6,477 nt of DNA from an uncultured Bryobacteraceae bacterium (GTDB lineage Bacteria; Acidobacteriota; Terriglobia; Bryobacterales; Bryobacteraceae): NCBI GenBank assembly GCA_937921835.1, contig CAKZVG010000352.1:1-6477 (forward strand), read 5' to 3'. A program made the translations under genes and the position numbers. Each line of letters opens with the position of its first letter. Within the stretch, counting starts at the first letter, position 1. Shown piece by piece: positions 5,205 to 6,477 of the stretch. The notes beneath the pieces were generated by a model. It had not been told where the DNA came from. It saw only the letters and a list, made by a program, of their open reading frames with translations, and made no database searches.

Positions 5205-6035
5205 TCAGAGCTTCACGGACTGCTGCAAGGTGAAACTCAGCCGCGTCTCGGCTGGAATCCTGACCCGCTGGCCCTTGGTGAGCACCTGCACGGCTCCCCC
5301 GAGTCCCGCTCCGGAGGCCGCTCCGATGGCCGCTCCCCTGCCGCCGCCGGCGATCGCACCGATCACGGCGCCAAGCGCGGCGGTGCCTCCCACCACCTTG
5401 GCCGTCTGGCCGCTGCGGGATTCGCTGGCCATGGTGGTCTCGCTGGTGGCGATGTCGACCGTCTTGCCGTTCACCGTGATGGAGACGACGTCCATGGTCA
5501 ATTCCGTGCGCCCGGTCAGTTTCCCGGATTCCTTGTCGTCGACCAGTTTGGTGAGCACGTCGGCGCCGCGGCCGACGATCTCAACTCCGTTGACCAGGAT
5601 GGGCTCGTCCAGGCTGGCGCGGAAGGTCTGTCCGATGCGGTCGCGCGTGGAGTCCACGTCGTCGATCATGCGGATCACGATCTGCGTGCCTTCGGGGATC
5701 AAGGCCGTCTCGCGCGGCGCGCTGGCGGCCGCCGCCGGGCGTTCCGGGCGTAGAATCTTCTCTCGCTCCCTTACCGGCGCGGCAGGCGCGGGCGGCGTGG
5801 AAACCGGCGCGGCGGCTTGTGGAGCGGGCGCGAGCGCGGTGACGCTGCCGAAGGTGATGCTGGCGACCTGGCCGACATCGAACGTCTCAATGCGGTCGCC
5901 TACCGCCATGCGGATACGGCGCGAATCGCCCCCCAGGTACGAACCCTCGATCACCTTTCCGCTGTGAAGCGTGAGCGTGTCGGCCGCGGCAAGGCAGGAC
6001 ACCAGGAACAAGGCAAGAACAGAACGCAGAAACAC
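5205..6035 (-). CDS. Secreted glycine-zipper protein of unknown function
   Basis: This 276-residue protein starts at a GTG (6033-6035) preceded 4 nt upstream by a near-perfect AGGAGG. The hydrophobic N-terminus ends either at a lipobox-like LVSC (Cys14) or at a signal peptidase I site after AAA18, so it may be a lipoprotein or a soluble secreted protein. Residues 19-63 (DTLTLHSGKVIEGSYLGGDS to VGQVASITFG) look like a small beta-barrel. Residues 66-110 are an Ala/Pro-rich linker. Residues 113-200 are beta-rich with VNGVEIVGRGADV and VVSITVNGKTVDI. Residues 216-247 are a glycine zipper (GGTAALGAVIGAIAGGGRGA then AIGAASGAGLGG), a helix suited to membrane insertion or oligomerisation. The end, LSFTLQQSVKL, is beta-like. 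I recognise the architecture as common in secreted bacterial proteins but cannot assign a function. Confidence 0.88.
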   Translation of the reverse strand: MFLRSVLALFLVSCLAAADTLTLHSGKVIEGSYLGGDSRRIRMAVGDRIETFDVGQVASITFGSVTALAPAPQAAAPVSTPPAPAAPVREREKILRPERPAAAASAPRETALIPEGTQIVIRMIDDVDSTRDRIGQTFRASLDEPILVNGVEIVGRGADVLTKLVDDKESGKLTGRTELTMDVVSITVNGKTVDIATSETTMASESRSGQTAKVVGGTAALGAVIGAIAGGGRGAAIGAASGAGLGGAVQVLTKGQRVRIPAETRLSFTLQQSVKL

Positions 6036-6039
6036 GTTT

Positions 6040-6047
6040 CCTCCTCC
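6040..6047 (-). promoter_or_regulatory. Strong Shine-Dalgarno deciding a GTG start
   Basis: GGAGGAGG on the minus strand lies 4 nt before the GTG at 6033-6035 and fixes that codon as the start of the glycine-zipper gene. No ATG offers a competing start with the intact signal peptide. A 5-bp inverted repeat (AGCAG 6050-6054, CTGCT 6060-6064) lies directly upstream but does not include the site. Confidence 0.6.
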
Positions 6048-6070
6048 AGAGCAGGTAGTCTGCTTCCTCT

Positions 6071-6076
6071 ATGATA
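6071..6076 (-). promoter_or_regulatory. Candidate -10 box of the glycine-zipper gene
   Basis: TATCAT on the minus strand matches the sigma-70 -10 consensus at 5 of 6 positions and would start transcription near 6064, about 28 nt before the GTG. No -35 hexamer is recognisable at the expected distance, so this is tentative. Confidence 0.25.
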
Positions 6077-6093
6077 CCGATGCAGTCCGGCGC

Positions 6094-6115
6094 CGCGCCG
6101 TTTCCTCCCGGCGCG
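6094..6115 (-). terminator. GC-rich hairpin between the MFS gene and the glycine-zipper gene
   Basis: CGCGCCG and CGGCGCG form a perfect 7-bp stem around an 8-nt loop, 16 nt after the MFS stop codon. The position suits a 3'-end structure for the transporter mRNA, but no T tract follows, so it may not terminate without Rho. Confidence 0.3.
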
Positions 6116-6131
6116 ACACGTAACCGTGAAT

Positions 6132-6477
6132 TTACCGGCGGGCGAGCATCGGCCGCAGGATCAGGTTCACCACCACCATCAGGATCGAAAACGCCGGCAG
6201 CACCAGCAGCGCCGTGCGCAGGTTCGAAGCGTTGGCGATGCCGCCGATGATCGGGGAACTGACCGCCAGGCCAACCCAACCAAAGGTGATGACGATTCCC
6301 ATGGCCGTTGCGGTGGCTTTAGGGAACGCGTCGCCGACCATCGCCAGCGTGGTCGGGAAGACCGGCGCCATGGCCAGACCGGCGCAGAACACGGCGACCC
6401 ACGCGATGGCAGGATTCGCCGTGCCCAGCATCAGATAGGTGGTGACGGCCATCAGCGCGGCCGAGCAGAGCGTGACG
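6132..6477 (-). CDS. MFS transporter, C-terminal fragment (5' end outside window)
   Basis: The frame enters from the right edge and ends at TAA (6132-6134), leaving the last 114 or so residues of an inner-membrane transporter. Four hydrophobic helices are visible: one around SAALMAVTTYLMLG, then AIAWVAVFCAGLAMAPVF, then GIVITFGWVGLAVSSPIIGG and finally LLVLPAFSILMVVVNLIL, with a short basic end (RPMLARR). The loop TTLAMVGDAFPKATATAMG between the second and third helices, and the Gly/Pro-rich third helix, fit the last helices of a Major Facilitator Superfamily carrier. The substrate cannot be judged from this half; a sugar or organic acid carrier would suit a glycan-degrading organism. An internal ATG at 6450-6452 is not the real start, because the frame continues as a transmembrane helix upstream of it. 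Confidence 0.82.
   Translation of the reverse strand, partial: VTLCSAALMAVTTYLMLGTANPAIAWVAVFCAGLAMAPVFPTTLAMVGDAFPKATATAMGIVITFGWVGLAVSSPIIGGIANASNLRTALLVLPAFSILMVVVNLILRPMLARR

Noticed and set aside
5230..5967. 245-codon open frame on the plus strand, antisense to the glycine-zipper gene
   Set aside because: Pro/Ser/Thr-rich with no recognisable domain, while the minus-strand frame has a signal peptide and a strong ribosome binding site.
5887..6279. 130-codon minus-strand frame bridging the MFS and glycine-zipper genes
   Set aside because: It overlaps both genes out of frame, has no motifs, and crosses the intergenic hairpin.

Overview
The window reads as chromosomal DNA from a GC-rich bacterium with an outward-facing protein repertoire. 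It holds a Tat-exported S1-type sulfatase, a FecR-fold secreted protein with a Ser/Gly-rich tail, a secreted glycine-zipper protein and a secreted protein with a BsuPI domain. This mix, together with the base composition, is what I would expect from Acidobacteriota of the Bryobacter/Solibacter type. That assignment is inference from gene flavour; there is no rRNA or marker gene to confirm it.

Layout from the left, with most genes on the minus strand: a 3'-truncated secreted protein with a C-terminal BsuPI domain (1-830), an aldo/keto reductase (848-1816), a FecR-domain secreted protein (1909-2922) and a sulfatase (3092-4459). Next is a plus-strand vapBC toxin-antitoxin pair of the Rv0623/Rv0624 type (4538-4795 and 4792-5184). 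The minus strand resumes with a glycine-zipper secreted protein (5205-6035) and the C-terminal part of an MFS transporter (6132 to the right edge). No intergenic gap exceeds 170 bases. I see no tRNA, rRNA, CRISPR array, insertion sequence or prophage element.

Transcriptional organisation is inferred. The reductase and BsuPI genes are only 17 nt apart and probably co-transcribed. The FecR-domain gene has its own candidate promoter with an exact TTGACA -35 box. The sulfatase and vapBC diverge from a 78-bp region that holds three separate dyads, so VapBC autoregulation could also touch the sulfatase. VapC and the glycine-zipper gene converge with a 20-nt gap.

The most interesting signal lies in the leaders rather than the genes. 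Three start sites (vapC, the FecR-domain gene and the aldo/keto reductase) each have a Shine-Dalgarno sequence wholly or partly inside a short perfect hairpin. In vapC a 6-bp stem with a 4-nt loop ends one base before the GTG start and lies inside the vapB reading frame, a layout that would couple toxin translation to antitoxin translation. In the FecR-domain gene the leader can form two mutually exclusive stems. I do not see an obviously new multi-gene defence or biosynthetic system; the gene families are recognisable and their grouping looks ordinary.
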